From NCBI RefSeq assembly GCF_022230955.1, contig NZ_JAKKFI010000061.1:1-43942 (forward strand): a DNA stretch of 43,942 nt, written 5' to 3'. Of this stretch, positions 25,945-34,622 are shown in pieces. The position numbers and the translations under genes are program-made. The first letter of the stretch is position 1. Each line of letters begins with the position of its first letter. The notes under the pieces are model-generated. The model saw nothing but the letters and a program-made list of their open reading frames with translations, made no database searches and had not been told where the DNA came from. This stretch comes from Micromonospora cabrerizensis. Lineage in GTDB: Bacteria > Actinomycetota > Actinomycetes > Mycobacteriales > Micromonosporaceae.

Positions 25945-27219
25945 ATGACCGACCAGCGCGGACGACACCTGGACGACTCACTCGGGTTGCCGCTCAACGG
26001 CTACGCCTGGCTACCCGCGCTGGCGCGACGCGACGGTCGGTCCGCCGTACGGACCCGGATACTGGGCCAGCCGGCACTCACGCTGCGCGGGCCCGACGCG
26101 GTGCGGTTCTTCTACGACGAACGGCATGTGCGTCGACACGGGGCCATTCCGGAACCGGTACAGGGAACGTTGTTCGGCCACCGGGCCGTACACACGCTCG
26201 ACGGTGCGGACCACCGTCATCGCAAGGCGATGTTCCTGTCCCTGCTCACCGACCCGACAGGCGTCGCCGACCTGGTCGACCACGTCGGCACGGCCTGGAA
26301 CGAGGCGATCGCGAAAGGCGGCGACGGGCGGCGGATCGTGCTCTTCGACGAGGCGAGCCGCGTGCTCACCAAGGGCGTCTGCGGCTGGGCCGGAGTTCCG
26401 CTCGACGACGCGGACATCGCGCCGGTGGCCCGCGACCTGACCGCCATGGTCGACGGCTTCGCCACCCTGGGCCCGCGACACTGGCGGGCACGGCGCGCCC
26501 GTGGGCGTCGGGAGGACTGGCTGGCCGGGCTCGTCGAGCAGGTCCGCGCAGATGTCGTCATCGCACCTGCCGGGTCCGTCCTCGAAGCGGTCGCCGGACA
26601 CCGCGACCGCGACGACCAGCCCCTGGACCCCCAGCTCGCCGCGGTCGAGTTGCTCAACGTCATCCGCCCCACCGTCGCGGTGTCCTGGTTCGTGGCGTTC
26701 ACAGCACACGCGTTGCACCGCTGGCCCGAGCAGCGCGACCACCTGCGCGCCGGCGACGTCGCCTATGCGGTCGCCTTCGCCCACGAGGTACGCCGCTTCT
26801 ACCCGTTCGCCCCGTTCGTGGGCGGCCGGGCCGTCACCGACCTGACCTGGCAGGGCCAGCACGTTCCCGAAGGGTCACTGGTCCTGCTCGACATCTACGG
26901 CCAGAACCACGACCCGGCGCTGTGGCCGGATCCGTACCGCTTCGACCCACAGCGATTCGTCGGGCGCACCCCCGACCCGTACGAGCTGGTTCCCCAGGGC
27001 GGCGCCGACCGGCGCACCGGGCACCGCTGCCCGGGTGAGGATGTCACCGTGGCCCTGCTCGCGGCCTTCGCGGGCTGGTTGGCACGGCTGGACTACACGG
27101 TGCCCGAGCAGGACCTGACCATCTCGCTGCGCCGCATCCCCGCGCTGCCCCGCAGCCGGTTCGCCGTGACCGACGTGCGCCTGACCGCCGCCTCCCCGAT
27201 CTCCGGCCGGCCCCGCTGA
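25945..27219 (+). CDS. CYP152-family cytochrome P450 (fatty acid peroxygenase type)
   Basis: A 424-residue P450, close to the 417 residues of B. subtilis CYP152A1. The haem Cys lies in GHRCPGE near the C terminus. The I-helix carries the Arg-Pro pair of the peroxygenase family (NVIRPTVAVSWF) in place of the usual acid-Thr pair, so it should use hydrogen peroxide directly to hydroxylate or decarboxylate fatty acids, without a redox partner. The ATG at 25945 is preferred over an in-frame GTG at 25906 because it aligns with the family N terminus. A GTTT-N15-GGGCAC sequence (25911-25935) just upstream resembles a sigma-B-type promoter and would give an almost leaderless message, but this is weak. 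Fatty-acid hydroxylation or alkene formation cannot be told apart here. Confidence 0.9.
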   Translation: MTDQRGRHLDDSLGLPLNGYAWLPALARRDGRSAVRTRILGQPALTLRGPDAVRFFYDERHVRRHGAIPEPVQGTLFGHRAVHTLDGADHRHRKAMFLSLLTDPTGVADLVDHVGTAWNEAIAKGGDGRRIVLFDEASRVLTKGVCGWAGVPLDDADIAPVARDLTAMVDGFATLGPRHWRARRARGRREDWLAGLVEQVRADVVIAPAGSVLEAVAGHRDRDDQPLDPQLAAVELLNVIRPTVAVSWFVAFTAHALHRWPEQRDHLRAGDVAYAVAFAHEVRRFYPFAPFVGGRAVTDLTWQGQHVPEGSLVLLDIYGQNHDPALWPDPYRFDPQRFVGRTPDPYELVPQGGADRRTGHRCPGEDVTVALLAAFAGWLARLDYTVPEQDLTISLRRIPALPRSRFAVTDVRLTAASPISGRPR

Positions 27220-27365
27220 AGCCCAGGTGTGAGATCAGCTTCGTAGGGTAGGGACAGATCACGGGTCAAGACATGTGCCCTCCACCGCCGTTCCGGCCGC
27301 GCCTCGTGCGGCACGGAGGCAGTCGATGGACAGCGGGAGCGCCATGGTCATGACGTCTGACATCC

Positions 27366-27784
27366 ATGCCCACCGTGCTGGTCTACAGCCACCACGACGT
27401 GCGCGCGGCCAAGGACGAGCAGTGGGAGGAGACTCCCCCGTTCGAGCCCGCCGAGCGCGGCGGGCGCGTCTACGGCCGAGGCACCTCCGACGCCATAACG
27501 CCGGCGGCGGGCCCGCCGAGCTGCTGGCCCGCAAGCTCGACGCACCGGTGCTGTTCTTCGGCACCAGCCTGCCCGAGGACCGTTGGCACGACAGCGACGA
27601 GAGCGTGGCCGTGGACGTGCTACTGGCCGGTGCCGCCACCCTGGCGCTCTTCTGGTCACGCCTGGCCGGCACGCACCCCACCCCATCTCAGGACCTGGGG
27701 GCGGGCTCGGCCGAACCGCCGCTCACCCACTCGCCACACCCGCGACATCGGTACCGCGCCAACCGGAGCGGGCGCTGGGTCTGA
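27366..27784 (+). pseudogene. Decayed M20-family dipeptidase (N-terminal and C-terminal pieces, middle lost)
   Basis: From 27366 one frame reads [13 protein letters not shown]...[11 protein letters not shown], the conserved metal-site start of actinobacterial M20 peptidases (HHD motif). From about 27509 a different frame reads [13 protein letters not shown]...[13 protein letters not shown], the conserved end of the same family, running to a stop at 27782. The intact enzyme has roughly 430-460 residues; here about 40 N-terminal-domain and 55 C-terminal residues remain, so most of the middle and the true N terminus are gone and the frame has shifted. The gene cannot be functional. A TGA at 27351 closes the first frame upstream. 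Bases 27220-27365 show nothing recognisable. Confidence 0.8.
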
Positions 27785-27939
27785 CCGTTCGGTCCGGCAG
27801 CCCCGGCGGAGCCGATCTCGAATGTGCGGGACAGCGGTGCTGACCCGGTGAGGCCACGAGCGGCACCTAAGGGCCACCGGTTGAGGAACACGAAGCCCAA
27901 CGCCGCACCGGGCGGCGCGGCGCACGATCGGAGAACGCA
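27785..27939. other. Non-coding remnant between two decayed genes
   Basis: No convincing gene is present on either strand. It may hold the old promoter region of the catalase remnant that follows. The open frames here have shadow-like composition. Confidence 0.4.
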
Positions 27940-28372
27940 GTGTTCCGCCACGACCCGCACCTGCAGTTCCAGGCCAGGCCCGAGAAGCCCGACGCCCTGT
28001 TCGCGATGAAACTCCAGGAGATTCTCGGCGGACAGTTCGGCGAGATGACCGTGATGATGCAGTACCTGTGGCAGGGCTGGACCTGCCGCGTGCCCGGCAA
28101 GTACAAAGACATGATCATGGACATCGGGACCGAGGAGATCGGTCACGTCGAGATGCTCACCACGATGCTGGCCCGGCTGCTCGAAGGCGCCCCCGCCGAG
28201 ACCACCGAGAAGGCCGTGGCCGCCAACCCGGTGCTTGCGGCCGTCATCGGGGGCATGACTGTTCGTCACCTACGACGGCTCGCAGGGGCCGGGCAAGCCC
28301 GGCAACGCCGCCGGCGCCCACCAGCAGGGACTCACCAACGTCGTGAAGAAGGTCAAGGACGCTCTCGAATGA
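27940..28372 (+). pseudogene. Decayed manganese catalase, middle deleted and frameshifted
   Basis: A GTG start opens a frame whose first 106 or so residues match the N-terminal half of dimanganese catalases: MFRHDPHLQF, the metal ligand Glu in GGQFGEM, and the ligands in IGTEEIGHVEM. At about 28258 the match stops. One base over, another frame reads LFVTYDGSQGPGKPGN...KVKDALE and ends at a TGA at 28370-28372, which looks like the C terminus of the same family. About 144 of some 290 residues remain, and the ligands of the second half are missing, so activity is not expected. The damage resembles that of the M20 remnant just upstream: ends kept, middle lost, frame shifted. Confidence 0.75.
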
Positions 28373-28442
28373 CGCCGCACGGCGGTCTTCTGCGGGCTGA
28401 GGGACCGGTCGACGACCGGTGGTCACGAGGGGAGAGATTTCG

Positions 28443-30110
28443 GTGCCGAGCCAGGTGACCCCGGCCAGCCCGGGAGTGCGTCCGTACCCCGTGGCCGGGG
28501 CACCGCTGCTGTGTGACGCCCAGGACCACGGCCTGACCGGCAACGGCACGACCAACGACCAGCCCGCGCTCGCCGCGCTGGTCGACCAACTGGGCGACGC
28601 GTTCGCCGCGGACGGGCGAGCGCGAGTGATCTACTGCCCGCCCGGGGTGTACGCCATCCGCGACGCCGCCACGGTGTGGCGCAGCGGGGTGTCGCTGATG
28701 GGCGCGGGACCCGGTGCCACCCGGTTCGTGCTGAGTAACGAGGGCAACCGGTCTCAGGCGGTACCACTGGCTTTCTACACCGCCCAACTGCACGGGGCGA
28801 GTCCGGACCGTCATCTCGCGTACTGCACCTTCGCGGACTTCGAGATCGACGGGTCGGGGGTTGCGCAGTCGGCGTACGACCCACTGGCCAAGGGGCTCGG
28901 GTTGCAGTACGTGACCGGCGGGCTGTTCCGGAACCTGTTCATCCACCACACCGCCGCCACCGGCTTCGGCTGCGATTTCCTCCAGGACACCCTGATCCAG
29001 GCGGTCCGGGTGCTCGAGTGCGGCCGGATGGACAACGGCATGGAGATGGGCGGCGCCGGCATCGGCATCGGCGTCGGCGGGTGGGGGGCGATTGAGCGGC
29101 TGACCATCGCCAACTGCGTCGCGGTCGGCAACGCGACCAACGGCATCTTCCTGGAGATGCAGCACCCCGATCGTCCCCAGCCCCGCGGGATCAGGATCGT
29201 CGGCTGCCACGCCGAGGCCAACCGGTTCGGCATCTCCGACTGGGGCGCCGACGGTCTCATCGTCACCGGGTGCACCATGACCGGGAACCTGGAGGCCGGC
29301 TTCCAGGTCTCGGCGAAGGGCACCACCGGCATCCCCGGCAAGGGCGGCCTGCTCACCGACTGTGTCCTCGACGGCAATCTGCGCGACGGGGTCAGCATCG
29401 GTAACACCGCCGGGCCCTACACGGTGCGGGGCAACCGGATCACCGGCAACGGCCGCTACGGCTACCACCACCAGGACCTCGGCGACGGTGACCAGGCCGC
29501 CGCCGCCGAGGAGATCGTCATCGAGAGCAACGACATCTGGGGCAACAGTCTCGACGGGATCCGCTTCGACCGGCCACTGACCGACGCCGTCATCATCAAC
29601 AACCGGATCCGCAACAACGGCCGCCAGTGTGCCGAGGCAGCCGAGGGGGGCGGCGAATCGGTCCGCTACAGCCGAACCACCCTGGTCGACCAGCGTATGA
29701 GCTGGCCGGCCGACGGCCATCGCGGCAAGGTGCTACGCGTCGGCCACCGGTATGCCGTCGTGGCCGCCAACGACGCCACCACCCTCACCCTCACCCCGAT
29801 TCGCCCTGGCAGCGCCAACAGTTGGAGCGCGGACACGCCGCCGCCCGGGACAGCGTACGAACTGCCGGCCGCTCCCAGCAGCCGGGCCGGTATCACCATC
29901 AACGCCGCCGCCGACTCGGTCACCATCCGTGGCAACCTGATCCGCGACACCAAGTCCCACACCCAGACCCACGGAATTCTGATCACCGGTCGGGGTGGCT
30001 GCGTCAACTGCCGTGTCGTGGAGAACGACCTCGACGGCAATCAGGTCGCCATCCAGGCAGACACTCCCCCCGGGGGTGGTTACTGGGAGGGCAATCACGG
30101 GGACCAGTGA
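28443..30110 (+). CDS. Right-handed parallel beta-helix protein (pectate-lyase/GH28-like fold)
   Basis: A 555-residue protein. The opening DAQDHGLTGNGTTNDQPALAALV block is the family's cap and calcium-rich start; from about residue 100 to 420 there are repeated short strands with IxxN and N-G ladders typical of PbH1 repeats (for example VRGNRITGNGRYGY, IESNDIWGNS). Around residues 400-470 a non-helix insertion occurs, then the helix resumes. No signal peptide is visible. The GTG at 28443 is preferred to the GTG at 28419, since GAGGGGAGAG sits about 7 bases before it. Such proteins are polysaccharide lyases, epimerases or binding spikes; no catalytic set can be assigned. Its closest neighbours give no operon partner. 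Confidence 0.8.
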   Translation: MPSQVTPASPGVRPYPVAGAPLLCDAQDHGLTGNGTTNDQPALAALVDQLGDAFAADGRARVIYCPPGVYAIRDAATVWRSGVSLMGAGPGATRFVLSNEGNRSQAVPLAFYTAQLHGASPDRHLAYCTFADFEIDGSGVAQSAYDPLAKGLGLQYVTGGLFRNLFIHHTAATGFGCDFLQDTLIQAVRVLECGRMDNGMEMGGAGIGIGVGGWGAIERLTIANCVAVGNATNGIFLEMQHPDRPQPRGIRIVGCHAEANRFGISDWGADGLIVTGCTMTGNLEAGFQVSAKGTTGIPGKGGLLTDCVLDGNLRDGVSIGNTAGPYTVRGNRITGNGRYGYHHQDLGDGDQAAAAEEIVIESNDIWGNSLDGIRFDRPLTDAVIINNRIRNNGRQCAEAAEGGGESVRYSRTTLVDQRMSWPADGHRGKVLRVGHRYAVVAANDATTLTLTPIRPGSANSWSADTPPPGTAYELPAAPSSRAGITINAAADSVTIRGNLIRDTKSHTQTHGILITGRGGCVNCRVVENDLDGNQVAIQADTPPGGGYWEGNHGDQ

Positions 30111-30212
30111 TCTGACGGTCCCCTCCATCTCTGAACGCGGGCCGCCCGATCCCACACAGCCCGACTGCTGCACCCCCATGTCCGGTACCCCGCGGCCGAC
30201 TCGTCCACCTCG

Positions 30213-31229
30213 TCAGGCAGCGCCCAGTCGAACCATGAACTGGCAGCCGTCGGCGGTGTTGCGCACGTCGACCCGACCTCCGTGCGCCTCCACAAGGCCA
30301 CGGACGATGGCGAGACCGAGGCCTCCGGACGCCCCACCGTTGCCAGGGCTGGGGGTGCGGGCCGGTTCGCCGCGAAACGCGATGTCGAACAGCTGGGGAA
30401 GGTCGGCCGGGGGGATGCCGCCACAGGTGTCGGCAACCGACAGCCAGGCGTGGTCCCCCTCGCGACCGGCCTCGATGCGGACCGTGCCGTCCTCCGGGGT
30501 GTAGCGGACCGCATTGAGCAGCAGGTTGGCCACGACCCGGGCCAGCTCCGGTTCGCTCGCGGCGACCGTCGGCCACCCCGACTCACTGGCCACCAGCTTG
30601 ATCCGGCGAGCGTCGGCCAACGGGGCGGTGCTGGCCAGCGCGTCCGAGACCACCTCGCCGAGCGGCACCGCCGTCAACGACAACCGCAGCGCTCCCGCGT
30701 TGATCCGGGACAGCTCGAACAGGTCGTCGACGAGTCGCGTCATCCGGTCGGTTTCCAGCCGGATCCGTCGGTGGTACTCGTCGACCGTGTCCGGGTCACG
30801 GACCACCCGGTCCTCGAGCGCCTCGGCCATGGCCCGCAGCCCGGCCAGCGGCGTACGCAGGTCGTGCGAGACCCACGCGACCAGGTCACGCCGCCCCTTC
30901 TCCAGCTGTCGTTCCCGCTCGCGGGCCTGATCCCGCCAGACCGCGGCGAGTGCCAGTCGGCGGCCGAAGTGCCCGCCGACGGCGAGGCTGACCACCGCGG
31001 CCGCCGCGACGGTGATCAGCACCACTTCAAGATCGTGTGGAGAGAGGAACATCGCCTCCGCGACAGCCATCACCCCGACAGTGACGGCGACCACCGTGGT
31101 GGTGAGCAGCACGCTGAGGTGCACGGTGATCGAACTGCGCCGAAGCGCACGGAGCAGCACCGCGCCGACGAACCCGATGGCAAGCGCCGCGCCGAGAGAG
31201 ATCGCAAAGATCAGCAGGAGGTCACGCAC
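30213..31229 (-). CDS. Two-component sensor histidine kinase
   Basis: A 338-residue membrane kinase. Three membrane segments (about residues 4-26, 37-60 and 67-86) leave almost no extracytoplasmic domain, so the signal is probably sensed in or near the membrane. The phosphoacceptor is H122 (VSHDLRTPL). The ATPase domain has the N-box (NLLLNAVRYTP), the DTCGGIP G1 box and a GLGLAIV G2 box. The GTG start lies 8 bases inside the response regulator gene, so the pair is co-translated. The kinase acts on the OmpR-type regulator encoded upstream. Its physiological signal is unknown; the glycan genes across the regulatory gap are its likely targets. Confidence 0.92.
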   Translation of the reverse strand: MRDLLLIFAISLGAALAIGFVGAVLLRALRRSSITVHLSVLLTTTVVAVTVGVMAVAEAMFLSPHDLEVVLITVAAAAVVSLAVGGHFGRRLALAAVWRDQARERERQLEKGRRDLVAWVSHDLRTPLAGLRAMAEALEDRVVRDPDTVDEYHRRIRLETDRMTRLVDDLFELSRINAGALRLSLTAVPLGEVVSDALASTAPLADARRIKLVASESGWPTVAASEPELARVVANLLLNAVRYTPEDGTVRIEAGREGDHAWLSVADTCGGIPPADLPQLFDIAFRGEPARTPSPGNGGASGGLGLAIVRGLVEAHGGRVDVRNTADGCQFMVRLGAA

Positions 31230-31917
31230 GGGCGGGCTCGTACCGGTAGCCGACGCCCCAGACGGTCACGATCCGTCGCGGATCGGCCGGGTTGGCCTCG
31301 ATCTTCTCCCGCAGCCGGCGTACGTGCACGGTCACGGTCGAGTGGTCGCCGAAGTTCCAGCCCCAGACCTGCTCCAGCAGTTCGGCCCGCCCGAACACCT
31401 GGGACGGGTGCCGCAGAAGGTGGACAAGCAGGTCGAATTCGCGCAGCGTCAGGGCCAGTTCGGTCCCGCCGAGGCGGGCGGTTCGGGACCCGGGGTGCAC
31501 CACCAACTCACCGTCGGTCAGCGCCTCCGGTCGCTCAGGGGGAGGTTCGCTGCCGGCACGACGCAGCACCGAACGGACCCGCAGCACCAGTTCCCGGGGA
31601 GAGAAGGGCTTCGTCAGGTAGTCGTCGGCGCCGAGTTGCAGCCCGAGGATCCGGTCCGACTCGTCACCGCGTGCGGTCAGCATGATGATCGGTACGCCGT
31701 CCGGACGGGCTCGCAGCTCCCGGCACACCTGTAGGCCGTTGATCCGGGGCAGCATCAGGTCGAGCACGACCAGGTGGGGCGCCTGCCGCTGCACCGCCGC
31801 CAGGGCCGCCTCCCCGTCCGCGGCGAGGCTCACCTGGAAGCCGTCGTTCTCCAGGTAACGACGAATGACGTCGCTCACGGTCTGGTCGTCGTCGACCACC
31901 AGCACGCGCTGTGTCAC
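31222..31917 (-). CDS. OmpR/PhoB-family response regulator
   Basis: A 231-residue regulator: receiver domain with acid pocket DD at 9-10, phospho-acceptor D53 (LVVLDLMLPR) and K103 (YLTKPF), then a winged-helix DNA-binding domain (about 135-230, ending in VTVWGVGYRYEP). The GTG at 31917 is chosen over an in-frame start at 32001 because the receiver fold begins at VLVVDD; a GGGGGAGG lies close upstream. It is followed with an 8-base overlap by its kinase. A CGTAAG/CGCAAG repeat pair upstream of its own promoter suggests autoregulation, and the same boxes occur before the GT2 gene at 34636. Confidence 0.92.
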   Translation of the reverse strand: MTQRVLVVDDDQTVSDVIRRYLENDGFQVSLAADGEAALAAVQRQAPHLVVLDLMLPRINGLQVCRELRARPDGVPIIMLTARGDESDRILGLQLGADDYLTKPFSPRELVLRVRSVLRRAGSEPPPERPEALTDGELVVHPGSRTARLGGTELALTLREFDLLVHLLRHPSQVFGRAELLEQVWGWNFGDHSTVTVHVRRLREKIEANPADPRRIVTVWGVGYRYEPARA

Positions 31918-31964
31918 GAACCTCCCCCGTTCCGGCCCGTCATTGCCCGCACGTCCATCGGCCC

Positions 31965-32021
31965 AGCGTAGCCACGCAGTGCGGTCCGCCCGAACCCGCA
32001 AAAGCTTGCGAGGTTCTTACG
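31965..32021 (-). promoter_or_regulatory. Promoter and direct-repeat operator of the two-component operon
   Basis: On the minus strand CGTAAG (32021-32016) and CGCAAG (32010-32005) are 11 bases apart centre to centre, the one-turn spacing used by OmpR-type dimers. A -10-like TACGCT (31970-31965) follows after 34 bases. The same arrangement, also with 34 bases, precedes the GT2 gene at 34636. Confidence 0.6.
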
Positions 32022-32059
32022 GCTGCGCGAGCAGGCCCTCCCGGGCGTGGACGAGGTCA

Positions 32060-32065
32060 TACGGT
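32060..32065 (+). promoter_or_regulatory. -10 element of a leaderless epimerase transcript
   Basis: TACGGT ends 7 bases before the ATG at 32073, the distance expected if transcription begins at the start codon. It supports that ATG rather than the GTG at 32064, although GAGG at 32053 would suit the GTG. Confidence 0.5.
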
Positions 32066-32072
32066 GACCGGA

Positions 32073-33152
32073 ATGCGGATACTTGTCACCGGTGCGGCCG
32101 GATTCATCGGCTCGCACGTCGCCGATCTGCTCGCCGACCACGGGCACGAGGTGGTGGCCGTTGACGCGCTCCTGCCGGAGGCGCACGGTGCCACACCACC
32201 ACCCTGGGCCGAGCGACACGATCTCGTGGTCGGCGACGTCCGTGACCTGGAACTACTGACCGGGCTGCTCGCCGGGGTCGACGCGGTGTGCCACCAGGCG
32301 GCCATGGTCGGCCACGGCATCGACCCCGGCGACGCCCCCCGGTACGCCGCGCACAACGACCTCGGCACGGCCACCCTGCTCGCGGCGATGCACACCACCG
32401 GGGTACGCCGCCTCGTGCTGGCCAGCTCGATGGTGGTCTACGGCGAGGGCCGCTACCACTGCCCGACGCACGACATCGTCCGGCCCGCCGCCCGCCGCGC
32501 TGCCGACCTCGCGGCGGGCCGGTACGAGCCGACCTGCCCCCGCTGTGACCGGGCGCTCTCCCCCGGGCTCGTGCCGGAGGACGCACCGCTGGAACCGCAC
32601 AGCACGTACGCCGCCACCAAGCTGGCGCAGGAACACCTCGCCGGTGCCTGGGCCCGGCAGACCGGCGGCTCGGTCTGGGCACTGCGCTACCACAACGTCT
32701 ACGGTCCGCGGATGCCCCGCGACACCCCGTACGCCGGGGTCGCGTCGATCTTCCGGTCGGCGCTGGCCGCCGGGCAACCGCCCCGCGTCCTGGAGGACGG
32801 CCGGCAGCGGCGCGACTTCGTGCACGTCACCGACGTCGCCGCGGCGAACCTGCTGGCGCTGACGACACCGGCACCGGATCCGCTGGTCCCGGTCAACGTC
32901 TGCTCGGGTGAGCCGCACACCGTCGGCGAGTTGGCCCACGAGTTGGCCACGGCGATGCGCGGGCCGACGCCGGTCACGGTCGGGGGCGGACGGGCAGCGG
33001 ACGTCCGGCACGTGGTGGCCGATCCGGGCCGCGCGACCCGGCTGCTGGGTTTCACGGCCCGGACCGGTTTCGCCGCTGGGATCGCCGACTTCACCAGTGC
33101 GGTGATGCGGGCACCGGCGACGGTCAGGACACCGTCCACAACAGGTGGTTGA
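32073..33152 (+). CDS. NAD-dependent nucleotide-sugar epimerase/dehydratase
   Basis: A 359-residue extended short-chain dehydrogenase: nucleotide site GAAGFIG (residues 7-13), Ser near 118, and the catalytic pair Y179/K183 (YAATK). A segment at 130-160 adds C130 and the pair C155/C158 (CPRC), a possible zinc knuckle not present in ordinary GalE enzymes. Family members epimerise or dehydrate NDP-sugars. In M. tuberculosis the corresponding gene of the methylthio-xylose locus is galE3 (Rv0536), where a ribo-to-xylo change at C3 would be needed; the same role is inferred here. Its 3' end overlaps the convergent membrane protein gene by 29 bases. The ATG start fits a leaderless transcript. Confidence 0.87.
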   Translation: MRILVTGAAGFIGSHVADLLADHGHEVVAVDALLPEAHGATPPPWAERHDLVVGDVRDLELLTGLLAGVDAVCHQAAMVGHGIDPGDAPRYAAHNDLGTATLLAAMHTTGVRRLVLASSMVVYGEGRYHCPTHDIVRPAARRAADLAAGRYEPTCPRCDRALSPGLVPEDAPLEPHSTYAATKLAQEHLAGAWARQTGGSVWALRYHNVYGPRMPRDTPYAGVASIFRSALAAGQPPRVLEDGRQRRDFVHVTDVAAANLLALTTPAPDPLVPVNVCSGEPHTVGELAHELATAMRGPTPVTVGGGRAADVRHVVADPGRATRLLGFTARTGFAAGIADFTSAVMRAPATVRTPSTTGG

Positions 33153-34488
33153 CGAGAAGCGCGGTGGCGGCCTGTCCTGCCAGCCACCACCGACGGTGGT
33201 TGGCGGGCAGGTGCGCGGTGGCGACCAGCAGCCAGACGGTGAACGGTAACCAGATGCGCTCCACCTCGGCCTTGCTCAGAGCGGACAGGTCCGCCGCGAG
33301 CACGGCCACCGCCGCCGCGATGGGCAGCCACACCGCGGGTCCGGCGCTGGCCAACCGCTGCCGGAGGGTCGCCGTGAGCGGGTGGCTCGGCGGTCGGATC
33401 GGTACGGCGGCCACCGCCCGCCGCACCGCTGGCCCGAGCACCGGGCCGGCCGAGAGCAGCAGAGCGGCCAGGTTCGCCCAGACCCAGTAACCGAAGGGGC
33501 GTTCCGCCGCCCAGCCCTGGTAGTAGCGACGTGCCACCAGGTGGTAGCCGTCCAGCCACCAGAAGCCGGCCAGGGTGAACCCGGCGACAACCGCCGCGAC
33601 CGCCGCCGCGACCAGCAGTAGCACGCCGAGGCGATTCCGGGCCCGGAGCAGCACCACGGTCACGGCGAGCACCCCGACCAGGACGAACCCGTACGACAGG
33701 TAGAGCGCGAAACCGAGCAGCAACCCGCCGGGTACGGCACCCGCTCGGCCACCCACGGCCAGCAGCGCCAGCCCGGCCGCGACCACCGCGGCGAAGAACC
33801 CGTCCGCGGACGCGCCCACCCAGACCGCCCCCGGGAAGAGGATCAGGAACGGCCACACCGCCCGTGCCGCGTCCTCGGCGCCGAGCGCCCGCAACGTCAC
33901 CGGGATCGACACCGAGACCGTTGCTCCGAGCAGCACACAGGCGAACCCGGCGGCAGCCCCGCCGCCCAGGCCGATCCGCTCCAACGCGACGAAGAACAGC
34001 AACGCTCCCGGCGGATGACCAGCGGTGTGGGTGGACCACGAATCGGGCTGGAAGTCGAGGATCCGGGCGGCGAAACCGGACACCATGGCGCCGACATCCG
34101 TCACCCGGGGCACCTCGTGCAGGTATTCGGCCTGCACGGTGAGCCGCTCGGTCAACCCGGCGGACCAGCCGTCCACCAGGGCCAGCGACAGTGTCCAGAG
34201 CACCGAGGCGAGGTAGCCGACCGCCAGCAGCCACGGCCACCGCGTGTCGGTCGCCCAGCGCACGCCCCGCCAGACGACCAGTGCCGCGACGAGAAGGGCG
34301 GCGGGGGTGCCCACACCCAGATGGGGCTGCCAACTGGCGTAGAGCGGCGCAGCGTCGGCGTGCAGCCGCACACCCCGATGGTTGAGCAGTGCCCCGACGG
34401 TGACGGCGGCGGCGAGCAGGGCCACCTCGGCACCGAGGACGATCAGGTCGGCGCGCCGGGATCGTCCCGGCCGGGTCATCGTGGTCAT
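33124..34488 (-). CDS. Polytopic membrane protein, probable GT-C glycosyltransferase (Rv0541c/MtxT-like)
   Basis: A 454-residue membrane protein with about ten to eleven hydrophobic segments, a large first external loop between about residues 35 and 60, and a second near 130-160 (FQPDSWSTHTAGHPPGALL). Size, topology and position fit GT-C enzymes that take sugars from polyprenyl phosphate, and the gene's place beside GT2 and DUF2064 genes matches M. tuberculosis Rv0541c, the proposed methylthio-xylose transferase. No GT-C catalytic acid can be assigned with certainty. It is divergent from the GT2 gene; TATCGT (34505-34500) could be its -10. An in-frame ATG three codons later (34479) is an alternative start. 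Confidence 0.78.
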   Translation of the reverse strand: MTTMTRPGRSRRADLIVLGAEVALLAAAVTVGALLNHRGVRLHADAAPLYASWQPHLGVGTPAALLVAALVVWRGVRWATDTRWPWLLAVGYLASVLWTLSLALVDGWSAGLTERLTVQAEYLHEVPRVTDVGAMVSGFAARILDFQPDSWSTHTAGHPPGALLFFVALERIGLGGGAAAGFACVLLGATVSVSIPVTLRALGAEDAARAVWPFLILFPGAVWVGASADGFFAAVVAAGLALLAVGGRAGAVPGGLLLGFALYLSYGFVLVGVLAVTVVLLRARNRLGVLLLVAAAVAAVVAGFTLAGFWWLDGYHLVARRYYQGWAAERPFGYWVWANLAALLLSAGPVLGPAVRRAVAAVPIRPPSHPLTATLRQRLASAGPAVWLPIAAAVAVLAADLSALSKAEVERIWLPFTVWLLVATAHLPANHRRWWLAGQAATALLVNHLLWTVS

Positions 34489-34554
34489 GGTGACGGCCGA
34501 CGATACGACCTCCGACCAGGGATCCGACGGCCCGACGGTGAGACGTCAGGGACT

Positions 34555-34588
34555 CGTAAGACCCGTTGCCGCGTAAGCGATTCGTAAG
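34555..34588 (+). promoter_or_regulatory. Three CGTAAG boxes in the divergent glycan promoter region
   Basis: CGTAAG occurs at 34555, 34572 and 34583, spaced 17 and 11 bases. The last two form an 11-base direct repeat ending 34 bases before the -10 hexamer of the GT2 gene, exactly as at the regulator's own promoter. A probable binding site for the neighbouring response regulator. Confidence 0.6.
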
Positions 34589-34622
34589 GCGGTACGGCGG
34601 TCGGATCGGCGCGTGGCAGGCC

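Noticed and set aside
26100..27219. Monooxygenase-type P450 needing redox partners as an NRPS tailoring enzyme
   Set aside because: The I-helix Arg-Pro pair marks CYP152 peroxygenases, and the gene is separated from the NRPS operon by several unrelated genes.
28353..29720. A 455-codon minus-strand open frame opposite the beta-helix gene
   Set aside because: The plus strand has repeat structure and a ribosome site; the minus frame has no recognisable motif.
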